Of a stretch of DNA of 64,000 nucleotides, positions 37,641-45,636 are shown piece by piece. The position numbers and the translations under genes were made by a program. Location: the NCBI RefSeq assembly GCF_003813865.1, contig NZ_RMVG01000019.1, positions 1 to 64,000 on the forward strand. Direction: 5' to 3'. Within the stretch, counting starts at the first letter, position 1. Every line of letters begins with the position of its first letter. A model generated the notes under the pieces. That model was not told the DNA's origin. It made no database searches and saw only the letters and a list, made by a program, of their open reading frames with translations. This stretch comes from Candidatus Pantoea deserta (GTDB taxonomy: Bacteria > Pseudomonadota > Gammaproteobacteria > Enterobacterales > Enterobacteriaceae).

Positions 37641-38816
37641 TTACGCGGCGCGCGGCGTCAGCATCAGATGGGCAGCCAGTCCCCCGACCAGCCCCCAGAA
37701 GGCTGCGCCGATGCCGAGCAGAGAAATGCCGGAGGCGGTGATTAGAAAGGTGATCACGGCGGTATCGCGCGTATCCGGCTCCGCCAGCGCGCGCGTCAGG
37801 CTGCCGCTGAGAGTCGTCAGCAGCGCCAGTCCGGCCAGCGTGGCGATCAGCGGCGCGGGCAGCGCCACAAACAGCGTGGCGATCAGCGCGCCGGAGAGAC
37901 CGGCCAGCAGATAAAAAACGCCTGCCAGCGCGGCGGCCATCCAGCGGCGGCGCGGGTCGGCGTCAACGTCTTCGCCCATACAGATGGCGGCGGTGATGGC
38001 GGCAATGCAGACCGAAAAACCGCCGAACGGCGACAGCAGCAGAGCGACGCCGCCGGTCCAGCCGATCAGCGCCGAAACCGGCGGCTGATAGCCATGCGCC
38101 TGTAAGGTGGCGATGCCCGGCGCATTCTGCGACGCCATCGTGACCAGAAAAAAGGGCAGCCCGACGCCGAGCAGCGCGGTAAAGCTAAAGTGCGGCACGA
38201 TCCCCTGCGGCATGACAAAGCTCGTGTAGTTCGCCGGGAAATGGATGGCGTGCCGCGCCAGCGCGATCGCCACGCCTGCTACCAGCGTCGCCAGAATGGC
38301 ATAGCGCGCCAGCCAGCGCCGGGCCAGCAGCCAGGCAAGACACATCGCGCCGCACAGCGCAAAATCGCTTTGCAGGCCGGCAAAGGCGTCCAGCCCGAAA
38401 CGCAGCAGGATGCCTGCAAGCATCGCCGACGCCAGCGCAGGCGGGATAACATTCATTAGTCGTGCAAAGAGTCCGGTGACGCCGCTCAGTACAATAAGGG
38501 CATTGGCGAAGATAAAGACCCCCACTGTTTCCTGAAGAGAGAGACCGTGCAGACTGGTCGCCAGCAAAGCCGCGCCGGGCGTCGACCAGGCGCACAGGAT
38601 CGGCATTCGCGTCCACAGAGATAACCCCAGCGAACAGACGCCCATGGCGATACCCAGCATCGACAGCCAGCCGCCGATCTGGGCGGGAGACGCGCCTGCG
38701 GCCTGCGCCGCCTGAAAAATAATCGCCGCCGAGCTGCTGTAGCCTACCAGCACCGCAACGAAACCAGAGACAAGCACGGGAAAAGAGAAGGCGGATGGCG
38801 CCGTACTGGTGTGCAT
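37641..38816 (-). CDS. ydcO: BenE-family transporter YdcO
   Basis: 391-residue inner-membrane protein with about twelve hydrophobic segments, BenE (benzoate/H+ symporter) family and close to E. coli YdcO. Blocks such as GYSSSAAIIFQAAQAAGASP, WSTPGAALLATS and GGFSVCIAAITAAICMGED are family-typical. The substrate in E. coli is unproven. The ATG at 38816 has an AAGGGGG site; nine more upstream codons are open but lie over the operator. It is divergent from ydcN, as in E. coli, with a palindromic operator between them. Confidence 0.87.
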   Translation of the reverse strand: MHTSTAPSAFSFPVLVSGFVAVLVGYSSSAAIIFQAAQAAGASPAQIGGWLSMLGIAMGVCSLGLSLWTRMPILCAWSTPGAALLATSLHGLSLQETVGVFIFANALIVLSGVTGLFARLMNVIPPALASAMLAGILLRFGLDAFAGLQSDFALCGAMCLAWLLARRWLARYAILATLVAGVAIALARHAIHFPANYTSFVMPQGIVPHFSFTALLGVGLPFFLVTMASQNAPGIATLQAHGYQPPVSALIGWTGGVALLLSPFGGFSVCIAAITAAICMGEDVDADPRRRWMAAALAGVFYLLAGLSGALIATLFVALPAPLIATLAGLALLTTLSGSLTRALAEPDTRDTAVITFLITASGISLLGIGAAFWGLVGGLAAHLMLTPRAA

Positions 38817-38833
38817 AAAACCCCCTTGTGCGT

Positions 38834-38868
38834 TATAGCGCACAGTCTAACAGTGTGCGCTATAGCGC
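38834..38868. promoter_or_regulatory. Likely YdcN operator between ydcO and ydcN
   Basis: TATAGCGCAC (38834-38843) and GTGCGCTATA (38855-38864) are perfect 10-bp inverted arms with an 11-base spacer. The right arm is also part of the palindrome GCGCTATAGCGC (38857-38868), so three half-sites are present. It lies in the 91-base gap between the divergent genes. Confidence 0.72.
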
Positions 38869-38907
38869 TCAAGTGCTAAACTGCCGCCATTACTTCAGGA
38901 GAGCACA

Positions 38908-39453
38908 ATGGAAAATCTGCATCAGCACCTCAGCGACGCGCTGAAACAGCTGCGCCAGGCGAACGGCTGGAGCCTGACGCTGGCCGCTGAGCGCACGGGC
39001 GTTAGTAAGGCGATGCTCGGCCAGATCGAGCGCGGCGAATCCAGCCCGACGGTGGCGACGCTGTGGAAAATCGCCACCGGCTTTAACGTTCCTTTTTCCT
39101 TTTTTATTCACAGCAACGCCACGTCGGCCGGTGAAGAGGCGCGTTTCAGCCAGCCTAACGCTCAGATGACGGTCAGGCCGTTACTGCCTTACGACGCGCA
39201 GCTGCGTTTCGATCTGCTGGCGGTCGAGCTGGCGGCAGGCGCGCAAAGCGACTCTTCGCCGCATGAGCCGGGCTGCGTTGAACAGGTCGTGGTTATTGAA
39301 GGCGAACTGCTGCTCGGACTGCGCGGCGTCTGGCGTCGCCTGCAGGCGGGCGAGGCGTTGCAGTTTGAGGCCGACGTGGCGCACAGCTACCGCAATCCGC
39401 TCGCCACGCCGCTGCGTTTTCACAGCCTGATCCACTATCTGAAGCGTCCCTGA
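38908..39453 (+). CDS. ydcN: XRE-cupin transcriptional regulator YdcN
   Basis: 181-residue repressor with an N-terminal XRE HTH (LRQANGWSLTLAAERTGVSK and MLGQIERGESSPTVATLWKI, about residues 14-53) and a C-terminal cupin sensor (about 100-178, with SPHEPGCVEQVVVIEGELLL). The domain order is that of E. coli YdcN, and the gene stands in the same divergent arrangement with ydcO. It likely represses ydcO and itself through the palindrome in front. The ligand is unknown. Confidence 0.88.
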   Translation: MENLHQHLSDALKQLRQANGWSLTLAAERTGVSKAMLGQIERGESSPTVATLWKIATGFNVPFSFFIHSNATSAGEEARFSQPNAQMTVRPLLPYDAQLRFDLLAVELAAGAQSDSSPHEPGCVEQVVVIEGELLLGLRGVWRRLQAGEALQFEADVAHSYRNPLATPLRFHSLIHYLKRP

Positions 39454-39464
39454 CCTTACAAATT

Positions 39465-39500
39465 GATACGAAGGTAAACTACACAGTTTACCTTCGTATC
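39465..39500. promoter_or_regulatory. Perfect 16-bp palindromic operator before marR
   Basis: GATACGAAGGTAAACT (39465-39480) is mirrored exactly at 39485-39500 with a 4-base spacer ACAC. It sits 32 bases ahead of the MarR-family gene and is almost certainly its autoregulatory operator. Long perfect palindromes of this kind are usual for MarR and TetR repressors. Confidence 0.82.
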
Positions 39501-39532
39501 TCTATACTGACGGCAATGTAAGGAGAAGGGCG

Positions 39533-39964
39533 ATGAGCGAACTGAACGAATCGGCTGCCACGCTGCGTATGCTGGTCGGCAAACTAAGCCGTCGGCTACG
39601 TGAATCGGCGCCGCCGGGCGATCTCACCTGGTCGCAGGTCTCAGTGCTGGGCTATCTGGTGCGCGACGGCGCAATGACCGTTACCGAACTGGCAGCGGCG
39701 GAAGGCGTACGCACGCAGTCGATGGGCGCCACCGTCGCCAGCCTGCTGACGGCGGGCATGGTGCAGGGCGAGGCCGATCCCAGCGACGGACGCAAAACGC
39801 GCTACACGGCCACCGCAGCGGCCCGCGCGCTGATTAGCGCCAACCGCGCCCTGCGCGACGACTGGCTGGTGCGCGCCATTGACACCCGGCTCAGCGCCGA
39901 CGAACAGCAGCAGCTGCTCAGCGCGATCCCCTTACTGCAACGACTTGCCGACCACGCATCCTGA
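39533..39964 (+). CDS. MarR-family transcriptional regulator
   Basis: 143-residue winged-helix regulator. The DNA-binding core is LTWSQVSVLGYLVRDGAMTV, TELAAAEGVRTQSMGATVASL and the wing GEADPSDGRKTRYTATA. First gene of a three-gene operon with an isochorismatase-like hydrolase and an AbrB-type membrane protein, behind a perfect palindromic operator. It likely senses a small aromatic or phenolic compound, as most MarR proteins do (inference). Confidence 0.88.
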   Translation: MSELNESAATLRMLVGKLSRRLRESAPPGDLTWSQVSVLGYLVRDGAMTVTELAAAEGVRTQSMGATVASLLTAGMVQGEADPSDGRKTRYTATAAARALISANRALRDDWLVRAIDTRLSADEQQQLLSAIPLLQRLADHAS

Positions 39965-39976
39965 GAGGATTTTTTT

Positions 39977-40534
39977 ATGGCCCTGACTACCCTTGATACC
40001 CAGACCGCGCTGATTGTTATCGATCTGCAACACGGCATTGTGCGCCTGCCGGTCGTACACGAGCCGCAGCCGGTTATCGACCTGTGCGCGCAGCTTGCCG
40101 ACGGCTTCCGCGCGCGCCAGCTGCCGGTTGTGCTGGTCAACGTGGCTGGCGCTGCGCCCGGCCGTACCGAGCAGGCGCGCCACGGCGGGGAACTGCCCGC
40201 CGACTGGGCCACGCTGGTGCCGGAGATGACGCCGCAGCCGGGCGATATTACCGTGACCAAGAAAACCTGGGGCGCATTCCACAACACTGACCTGCACAGC
40301 GAACTGCAAAAGCGCGGCGTTACTCAGGTCGTGGTGTGCGGCATCGCCACCAGCATCGGCGTGGAGTCCACCGCGCGCCAGGCCTATGAATTAGGTTACA
40401 ACGTCACGCTGGCCACCGACGCCATGACCGATCTTAACCTCGACACCCACACCAACAGCGTCGGGCTGATTTTCCCGCGCCTCGGCGAGACCGGCTCAGC
40501 CGCTGACGTGCTGGCGCTGGTTAACGCCCGCTAA
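39977..40534 (+). CDS. Isochorismatase-family cysteine hydrolase
   Basis: 185-residue cytosolic hydrolase of the isochorismatase superfamily. The Asp of the catalytic triad lies in TALIVIDLQHG (about residue 15), the Lys in ITVTKKTWGAFHNTDL (about residue 95), and the Cys in QVVVCGIATSIGVESTARQA (about residue 127). It resembles YcaC-like and nicotinamidase-like members; the substrate is unknown. It sits 12 bases after marR and 1 base before the AbrB gene, so all three are co-expressed. It may detoxify the compound that the regulator senses. Confidence 0.87.
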   Translation: MALTTLDTQTALIVIDLQHGIVRLPVVHEPQPVIDLCAQLADGFRARQLPVVLVNVAGAAPGRTEQARHGGELPADWATLVPEMTPQPGDITVTKKTWGAFHNTDLHSELQKRGVTQVVVCGIATSIGVESTARQAYELGYNVTLATDAMTDLNLDTHTNSVGLIFPRLGETGSAADVLALVNAR

Positions 40535-40535
40535 G

Positions 40536-41597
40536 ATGGCGACGACGCAGGCGGGGCTGGCGCGCTGGAGCGGGCTGATTTTCAGCTCGGCGGCGCTGGT
40601 GGCGCTGCTGGAATGGATACATGTTCCGGCGGCGCTGCTGCTTGGCCCGATGTTTGCCGGCATTGGCTTCGCGGCCTCCGGCCGTTCGCTGAAACTGTCG
40701 CGGCCGCTGTTCAACTGCGCCCAGGCAACGGTGGGCGCAATGATCGCCTCGGCCATTCCCGCCTCGATATTCCATGAAATTGCCCGCGACTGGCCGCTGT
40801 TTGTGCTGTGCGTCGGCTCGGTGATTGTCGCCAGCCTGGCGCTGGGCGGCCTGCTGGCTTATTTTCGCGTGCTGCCAGGCTCGACGGCGATCTGGGGATC
40901 CTCGCCCGGCGCGGCGACCGCGATGACCCTGATGGCGGAGAGCTTTGGCGCGGACGTGCGCCTTGTCGCCTTTATGCAGTATCTGCGCGTGATGGTGGTG
41001 GCGCTGGTCGCGACCCTGGTCACGCGCCTGTGGACCGGAGCCAGCGGCGGCGCATCGCCCGCGCTCGATCTGTTTGCCCCTTTTGCGCCAGCCTCATTTT
41101 TCTTTACCTTACTGACCATTGCCGCAGGCGTACTGGCGGCGCGTCTGCTGCGGATTTCCGCCGGCCCGATGCTGATGACGCTGATTGTCGCCTCGGTGGT
41201 TCAGGATGTCGGTTGGGTGACGCTGACCCTGCCGAAGTGGCTGCTGGCGCTGGCCTACGCCTTTGTGGGCTGGGGCATCGGCCTGCGCTTTAGCGCCGAC
41301 ATCATCCGCTATGCGGCGCACGCCTTTCCCCGCGTCCTGCTGTCGGTGTTGACGCTGGTGGCTATCTGCGGCGGCTTTGCTTTTTTGCTGGTCGAGTTCG
41401 CCGGAATCGATCCGCTGACGGCCTATCTGGCTACCAGTCCGGGCGGAGCGGATTCGGTGGCTATTATCGCCGCCTCCAGCAACGTCAACATGCCTTTTGT
41501 GATGGCGATGCAGACCGGGCGCTTTATCGTGGTGATGTTTACTGGCCCGATATTGTCGCGCTGGATCGCTAACTGGATGGCGCGGCGCGGGCAATAA
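40536..41597 (+). CDS. AbrB-family membrane protein (former ammonia monooxygenase annotation)
   Basis: 353-residue inner-membrane protein with ten or so hydrophobic segments arranged as two related halves, each with a PGG or PGA turn: WGSSPGAATAMTLMAESFGAD and YLATSPGGADSVAIIAASSN. This is the AbrB duplication family (PF05145), often mislabelled ammonia monooxygenase. E. coli AbrB is reported to affect aidB expression; the transport role is unproven. Last gene of the marR operon, start one base after the hydrolase stop. Confidence 0.85.
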   Translation: MATTQAGLARWSGLIFSSAALVALLEWIHVPAALLLGPMFAGIGFAASGRSLKLSRPLFNCAQATVGAMIASAIPASIFHEIARDWPLFVLCVGSVIVASLALGGLLAYFRVLPGSTAIWGSSPGAATAMTLMAESFGADVRLVAFMQYLRVMVVALVATLVTRLWTGASGGASPALDLFAPFAPASFFFTLLTIAAGVLAARLLRISAGPMLMTLIVASVVQDVGWVTLTLPKWLLALAYAFVGWGIGLRFSADIIRYAAHAFPRVLLSVLTLVAICGGFAFLLVEFAGIDPLTAYLATSPGGADSVAIIAASSNVNMPFVMAMQTGRFIVVMFTGPILSRWIANWMARRGQ

Positions 41598-41621
41598 AAA
41601 ACCCCGGCGTCGGGCCGGGGT
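41595..41621 (-). terminator. Terminator after pqqU, between converging genes
   Basis: A perfect ACCCCGGC/GCCGGGGT stem with a 5-base loop. On the minus strand it is followed by a run of T, so it ends the pqqU transcript 8 bases past its stop; it may also stop the converging abrB transcript. Confidence 0.85.
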
Positions 41622-41628
41622 ATCGCGC

Positions 41629-43737
41629 TTACTGGAATGCGTAGCTCATGGTCAGCCCGACGCTGTAATTGCGCCCCGGCGCGGGTTCGAAATAGCGGCC
41701 GTTGCCTTCGTTGACAATCACCGAGCCGACATACTCCCGATCGAACAGGTTATCGACGCGGCCAAACAGATCCAGCGTCCAGTTCTCTACCTGCCATTTA
41801 TAGCCGCTGTTAAGCGCCGCCACGGTATAGGAGGGGGCTTTAACGTCATTTTCATCGTCGGCGGCGATGTTGCTCATGTAGCGCATCTCCGCGCCGGCAT
41901 AAAAGCCCTGTTCCGGCGCATACGCCAGTCCGGTATAAAACATATTGCGCGCAATGCCGGGAATACGGTTGCCATTGCAGCTCTCGTTACCGCAGGCGTT
42001 GCTGCGATAGCGCGCGTCGAGCAGCGTCCAGGCGGCTTTGACGCGCCAGTCGGCGGCAAACTGCTGATCGATACCCAGCTCCAGCCCCCGGCGGCGCGTT
42101 TCTCCGGCGTTCTTATAGGTGGTGCGGCCGCCGAGGCTGGTGTCGGTGACTATCTCGTTTTTGGTGTCGGTCTGGAACAGCGCGGCGGTGATTAGCCCGT
42201 TGCCGATGCGTTTTTTGCTGCCGATTTCAACGGTATCGCTGGTTGCCGGCTTCAGGTCGCTGTTCAGGCCGGTTTCACCGTCGGCGCGGTAGGACAGCTC
42301 GTTAATGGTGGGCGTTTCAAAGCCGCGCCCGGCAGAGAGGTAGGCGTTCCAGCCGCTGTCGATAGCGTATTTGAGCGAGGCGGCGGGCAGCCATTTGTGA
42401 TAGCGCGCCTCGCCGCTGTCGTCCCCGTTGCCGGCGGTAACGTAATAGTCGTTCGAGTCGAAGTTCACCGTGCTGTAGCGCAGACCGGCGTCCAGCGACC
42501 ATTTGTCGGTCAGCTGCCAGGCGGTTTGCAGATAGGGGTCCAGGTTCCACATCAGGTTGCGTTCGTTGCGGCGCAGATTTCCTTTCTCGCCGTATTCGGT
42601 CGCGGTGAAGTTCTCGAAGCCTTTGCGCCGCTCGGTCATAGTTTCGTAGTCGAGTCCTCCGGTCAGTGTCACCGGCACGCTGAACAGGGTGTCGCGGTGG
42701 GTCCAGCGGGTATCGATGCCCTGATAGCGACGCGTCAGGTCGATAACGCCGCCCGGATGCTTCGGGTTGGCCTGCACGCTGGCGGGAATGGACTGATACT
42801 GCGTGGTTTCACGGATACCGGCATACATCATCACGCTCAGATCGTCGTTTTCGCTTATCTGGCGCTGATAACGCAGGCCGCCCTGGGTCTGATCGACGGT
42901 TTTGCGCGTGTTGTAAAGCGTCACGTTGCTTACCACCTGACGCGGATTGTCGCGCCACTGATCCGGCGTCAGACCGCCCGGATCCTGCGCCTCAATATGC
43001 ACGCTGTTAAACAGCAGCGTCAGGGTGCTGACGTCGTTAAGGCGCACGCCCAGCTTTGCGTTGCCCAGATTCTTCTGCGCTTCGCTGTGGTCGCGGTAGC
43101 CGTGGGTGGTAAAGCGCGAGGCGGAGACGCTGTAGTTGACGTCGCCCGCCTGGGTGCCGTCGCCGGTCGCCCCGGTGGCCTTGACGCTGTTGCGCCAGCT
43201 GCCGTAGCTGCCGTACCAGCTGCTCGCTTCCAGCGTCGGCGGCTGCTGGCCCGTCTGGGTCTCTACATTGATCACGCCGCCTGAGGCGTTGCCGTACAGA
43301 GCGGAAAACGGGCCGCGTAGCACGTCGATATGGTCAACCGAGCCAATGTCGATATTGGAGGTTTGCCCCTGGCCGTCAGGCATGGTGGCGGGTATGCCGT
43401 CAACGTACATGCGCAGCCCGCGCACGCCGTAGGTAGAGCGCGAACCAAAGCCGCGCACCGACAGCTGGAGATCCTGGGCGTAATTTTGCCGGTTCTGGAT
43501 TTGCAGCCCCGGCACGCTGCCCAGGTTTTCCGACAGATTGACGCGGGGCGCGGCCTGGCGCATGTCGTCGCCGCTGACCACGCTAACGGCGGCGGGGGTA
43601 TCCAGCTCAGACAGGCCGGACGGCGCGGGAGCGGCGCTGACCACCAGGGTGCTGCCGGTGTCGTCAGCCGCCAGCAGCGGCAGCGGCAGCATCGCGGGCA
43701 GCAGCGCGCTGATCTGACGCAGAGATGCAATTTTCAT
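41629..43737 (-). CDS. pqqU: TonB-dependent PQQ receptor PqqU (YncD)
   Basis: 702-residue outer-membrane receptor, the E. coli YncD length, matching that protein almost block for block. Signal peptide 1-23 ends LPLLAA, then a TonB-box region around STLVVSAAP. The plug carries NRQNYAQDLQLSVRGFGSRS, YVDGIPATMPDGQGQTSNID and RGPFSALYGNASGGVINVET. The 22-strand barrel ends GRNYSVGLTMSYAF with a C-terminal aromatic residue. YncD was renamed PqqU because it takes up pyrroloquinoline quinone. A complete PQQ biosynthesis operon is 6 kb away, so uptake and synthesis coexist. The upstream 250 bases are AT-rich and likely hold the promoter. Confidence 0.94.
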   Translation of the reverse strand: MKIASLRQISALLPAMLPLPLLAADDTGSTLVVSAAPAPSGLSELDTPAAVSVVSGDDMRQAAPRVNLSENLGSVPGLQIQNRQNYAQDLQLSVRGFGSRSTYGVRGLRMYVDGIPATMPDGQGQTSNIDIGSVDHIDVLRGPFSALYGNASGGVINVETQTGQQPPTLEASSWYGSYGSWRNSVKATGATGDGTQAGDVNYSVSASRFTTHGYRDHSEAQKNLGNAKLGVRLNDVSTLTLLFNSVHIEAQDPGGLTPDQWRDNPRQVVSNVTLYNTRKTVDQTQGGLRYQRQISENDDLSVMMYAGIRETTQYQSIPASVQANPKHPGGVIDLTRRYQGIDTRWTHRDTLFSVPVTLTGGLDYETMTERRKGFENFTATEYGEKGNLRRNERNLMWNLDPYLQTAWQLTDKWSLDAGLRYSTVNFDSNDYYVTAGNGDDSGEARYHKWLPAASLKYAIDSGWNAYLSAGRGFETPTINELSYRADGETGLNSDLKPATSDTVEIGSKKRIGNGLITAALFQTDTKNEIVTDTSLGGRTTYKNAGETRRRGLELGIDQQFAADWRVKAAWTLLDARYRSNACGNESCNGNRIPGIARNMFYTGLAYAPEQGFYAGAEMRYMSNIAADDENDVKAPSYTVAALNSGYKWQVENWTLDLFGRVDNLFDREYVGSVIVNEGNGRYFEPAPGRNYSVGLTMSYAFQ

Positions 43738-43987
43738 AAATGAAAGACCGTAGTAAAAAGAGAGAAATGAACCAGACGGAACATAGTGCGCATATGTTAC
43801 GGTTTTTTACGATTATTTGAAAAGCGTAAATAATAAGGTCGATTAAAGCGAAATTCAGGGGCGAAAAATGTTTTTCCTCACTGGATTTTTGCCGACTTTC
43901 CCTTCAGTCTTAATCGCTTAGTTTGCCGGATGCGTCTGGCGTCACGCCGCATATATCAGCCCGTCACGACAACAGAAAGGAATACGT

Positions 43988-44851
43988 ATGAGTCAACAAC
44001 CAACAGTCGCCGTATTAGGTCTGGGTGCAATGGGACACGCTTTTGCCGCCAACCTGCTGAAAAAGGGCTTTACCGTTTACGGCTGGAACCGCACGCGCGC
44101 GCGCGGCGAGGATCTGCTGCAGTCAGGCCTGCGCCTGGCCGACACGCCGGAGCAGGCGGTCGAGTCTGCTGACGTGGTGATTGCCATGCTGTCCGACGGC
44201 GAAACCACAGAACATACGCTGCATCAGGTGAAAGAGGCGCTGAAGCAGGGCGCAACTGTGGCGCAGATGGGCACCATCGGCGTAGAGAAAACCGATGCGC
44301 TGATCGCCTGGTTTGCCGAACAGCGCGCCGACGTGGTGTTTATCGACGCCCCGGTTTCCGGCACCAAAGCGCCGGCCGAAAACGCGCAAATTCTGGTGAT
44401 GGCCAGCGGCGACCAGACGCGCGCGCAGGGGGCCGAAACCGTTTTCGCCGCCATCGGCAAAGGCACGCAGTGGCTGGGCGAGGCGGGAAAATCCTCCCGC
44501 ATGAAGCTGGTGGTCAACAGCTGGCTGATTGGTCTGATGCAGAGCCTGGCCGAAAGCACGCGCCTTGCGGAAACCTTCGGCTTCACTCCCGACGATCTGT
44601 GGCAGGTGCTGGATGGCGGCCCGCTGGCTGCGCCCTATGCAAAGGTGAAGCTCGCCACGATCGCCAGCGGCGATTTTACCCCGCAGATGCATCTGCTCTG
44701 GGCGCTGAAAGACGCGAAGCTGGCGCTGGACGCAAAGGGCGACGCGAAGCTTCCCGCGCTGGAGCATATCGCTGAACTGTGGCAGCAGGCGGTAGACGCG
44801 GGCTATGGCGAGCAGGATCTGGCGTCGGTCTATCAGTATCTGAAGGCGTAA
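43988..44851 (+). CDS. NAD(P)-dependent oxidoreductase, 6PGDH/HIBADH-like
   Basis: 287-residue beta-hydroxyacid dehydrogenase. The Rossmann motif GLGAMGHAFAANLLKKG lies at residues 11-27, followed by the substrate-site block FIDAPVSGTKAPAENAQILVM and the catalytic-lysine region AGKSSRMKLVVNSWLIGLMQ. The Asn-Arg after the second strand (WNRTRARG) favours NADP. It fits the GLYR/imine reductase-like branch, but the substrate cannot be told. The AraC-family gene follows 2 bases after the stop, so the two form an operon. The start has an AAAGGAAT site. Confidence 0.85.
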   Translation: MSQQPTVAVLGLGAMGHAFAANLLKKGFTVYGWNRTRARGEDLLQSGLRLADTPEQAVESADVVIAMLSDGETTEHTLHQVKEALKQGATVAQMGTIGVEKTDALIAWFAEQRADVVFIDAPVSGTKAPAENAQILVMASGDQTRAQGAETVFAAIGKGTQWLGEAGKSSRMKLVVNSWLIGLMQSLAESTRLAETFGFTPDDLWQVLDGGPLAAPYAKVKLATIASGDFTPQMHLLWALKDAKLALDAKGDAKLPALEHIAELWQQAVDAGYGEQDLASVYQYLKA

Positions 44852-44853
44852 TC

Positions 44854-45636
44854 GTGTCGGCGCGGCTGGCGTTTGATTTTACCACCCGGCCGCTGGTGCC
44901 TTATGCGCATGATTATGCGCACGGCGACAGCGAACCCTGGCATCACCACAGCTGCGCGCAGCTGATCCATACCCTGAGCGGCGTAGTGCGCGTCGATACC
45001 GCGCAGGGCAGCTGGATTGTGCCGCCGAGCCGGGGCGTCTGGCTGCCTGCCTTTACCCGCCACGCGCTTCATATCACCGGTAAAGTGGCGGCGCGAACGC
45101 TGTTCGTCGATCCGCTGGCGCGAGCGGATCTGCCAGCCGGTTGTCAGGTGGTGCAGATTTCGCCGCTGCTGCGCGAGCTGATTGTAACGTCGCTGCCGCT
45201 GCCGGAAATCTATGCCCCCGGCAGCCGCAGCGAGCGCATTTATGAGCTGATTCTGGATGAGCTGCGCAGTATGGACGTGCTGCCCTTTAGCCTGCCGGAG
45301 CCGCAGAGCGCGCGCCTGCAACACCTTTGTCGCGCCATCCAGCAGTCGCCAGGCGACAGCTGGACGCTGGAGGGCGCGGCGCGTCGGTTAAATCTCTCTG
45401 GCCGCACGCTGGCGCGCCATTTTTTGCGTGAGACCGGACTGCATTTCAGCGACTGGGTCCGGCGCGCGCGTCTGGCCATCGCCCTGACGCGACTGGCGCA
45501 GGGCGAGTCAGTGCTGCGCGTGGCGCTCGATCTGGGCTATGACAGTCCCAGCGCCTTTAGCGCGATGTTTCGTCGTCTGCTGGGCGTGACGCCGGCAACC
45601 TATTTTCCGCAGGCAGAAAAGCGGACGCTGCGTTAA
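44854..45636 (+). CDS. AraC-family regulator with N-terminal cupin
   Basis: 260-residue regulator. N-terminal cupin about residues 15-90 with WHHHSCAQLIHTLSGVVRV and PPSRGVWLPAFTRHALHI; the C-terminal AraC HTH pair is RRLNLSGRTLARHFLRETG and LDLGYDSPSAFSAMFRRLLG. The arrangement is like NimR/YeaM-type repressors. The GTG at 44854, 2 bases after the upstream stop, gives the natural N-terminus. It may control the oxidoreductase or a transporter elsewhere. The last 80 bases overlap the 3' end of the converging leuA-like gene, which is unusually long for a convergent overlap. Confidence 0.83.
   Translation: MSARLAFDFTTRPLVPYAHDYAHGDSEPWHHHSCAQLIHTLSGVVRVDTAQGSWIVPPSRGVWLPAFTRHALHITGKVAARTLFVDPLARADLPAGCQVVQISPLLRELIVTSLPLPEIYAPGSRSERIYELILDELRSMDVLPFSLPEPQSARLQHLCRAIQQSPGDSWTLEGAARRLNLSGRTLARHFLRETGLHFSDWVRRARLAIALTRLAQGESVLRVALDLGYDSPSAFSAMFRRLLGVTPATYFPQAEKRTLR

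Noticed and set aside
40391-40408. Ter-like core GTTACAAC inside the isochorismatase-family gene
   Set aside because: The core octamer matches but the adjoining bases of the Ter consensus (TATG side and the final A/T run) do not, and it lies within conserved coding sequence. Chance match is likely.
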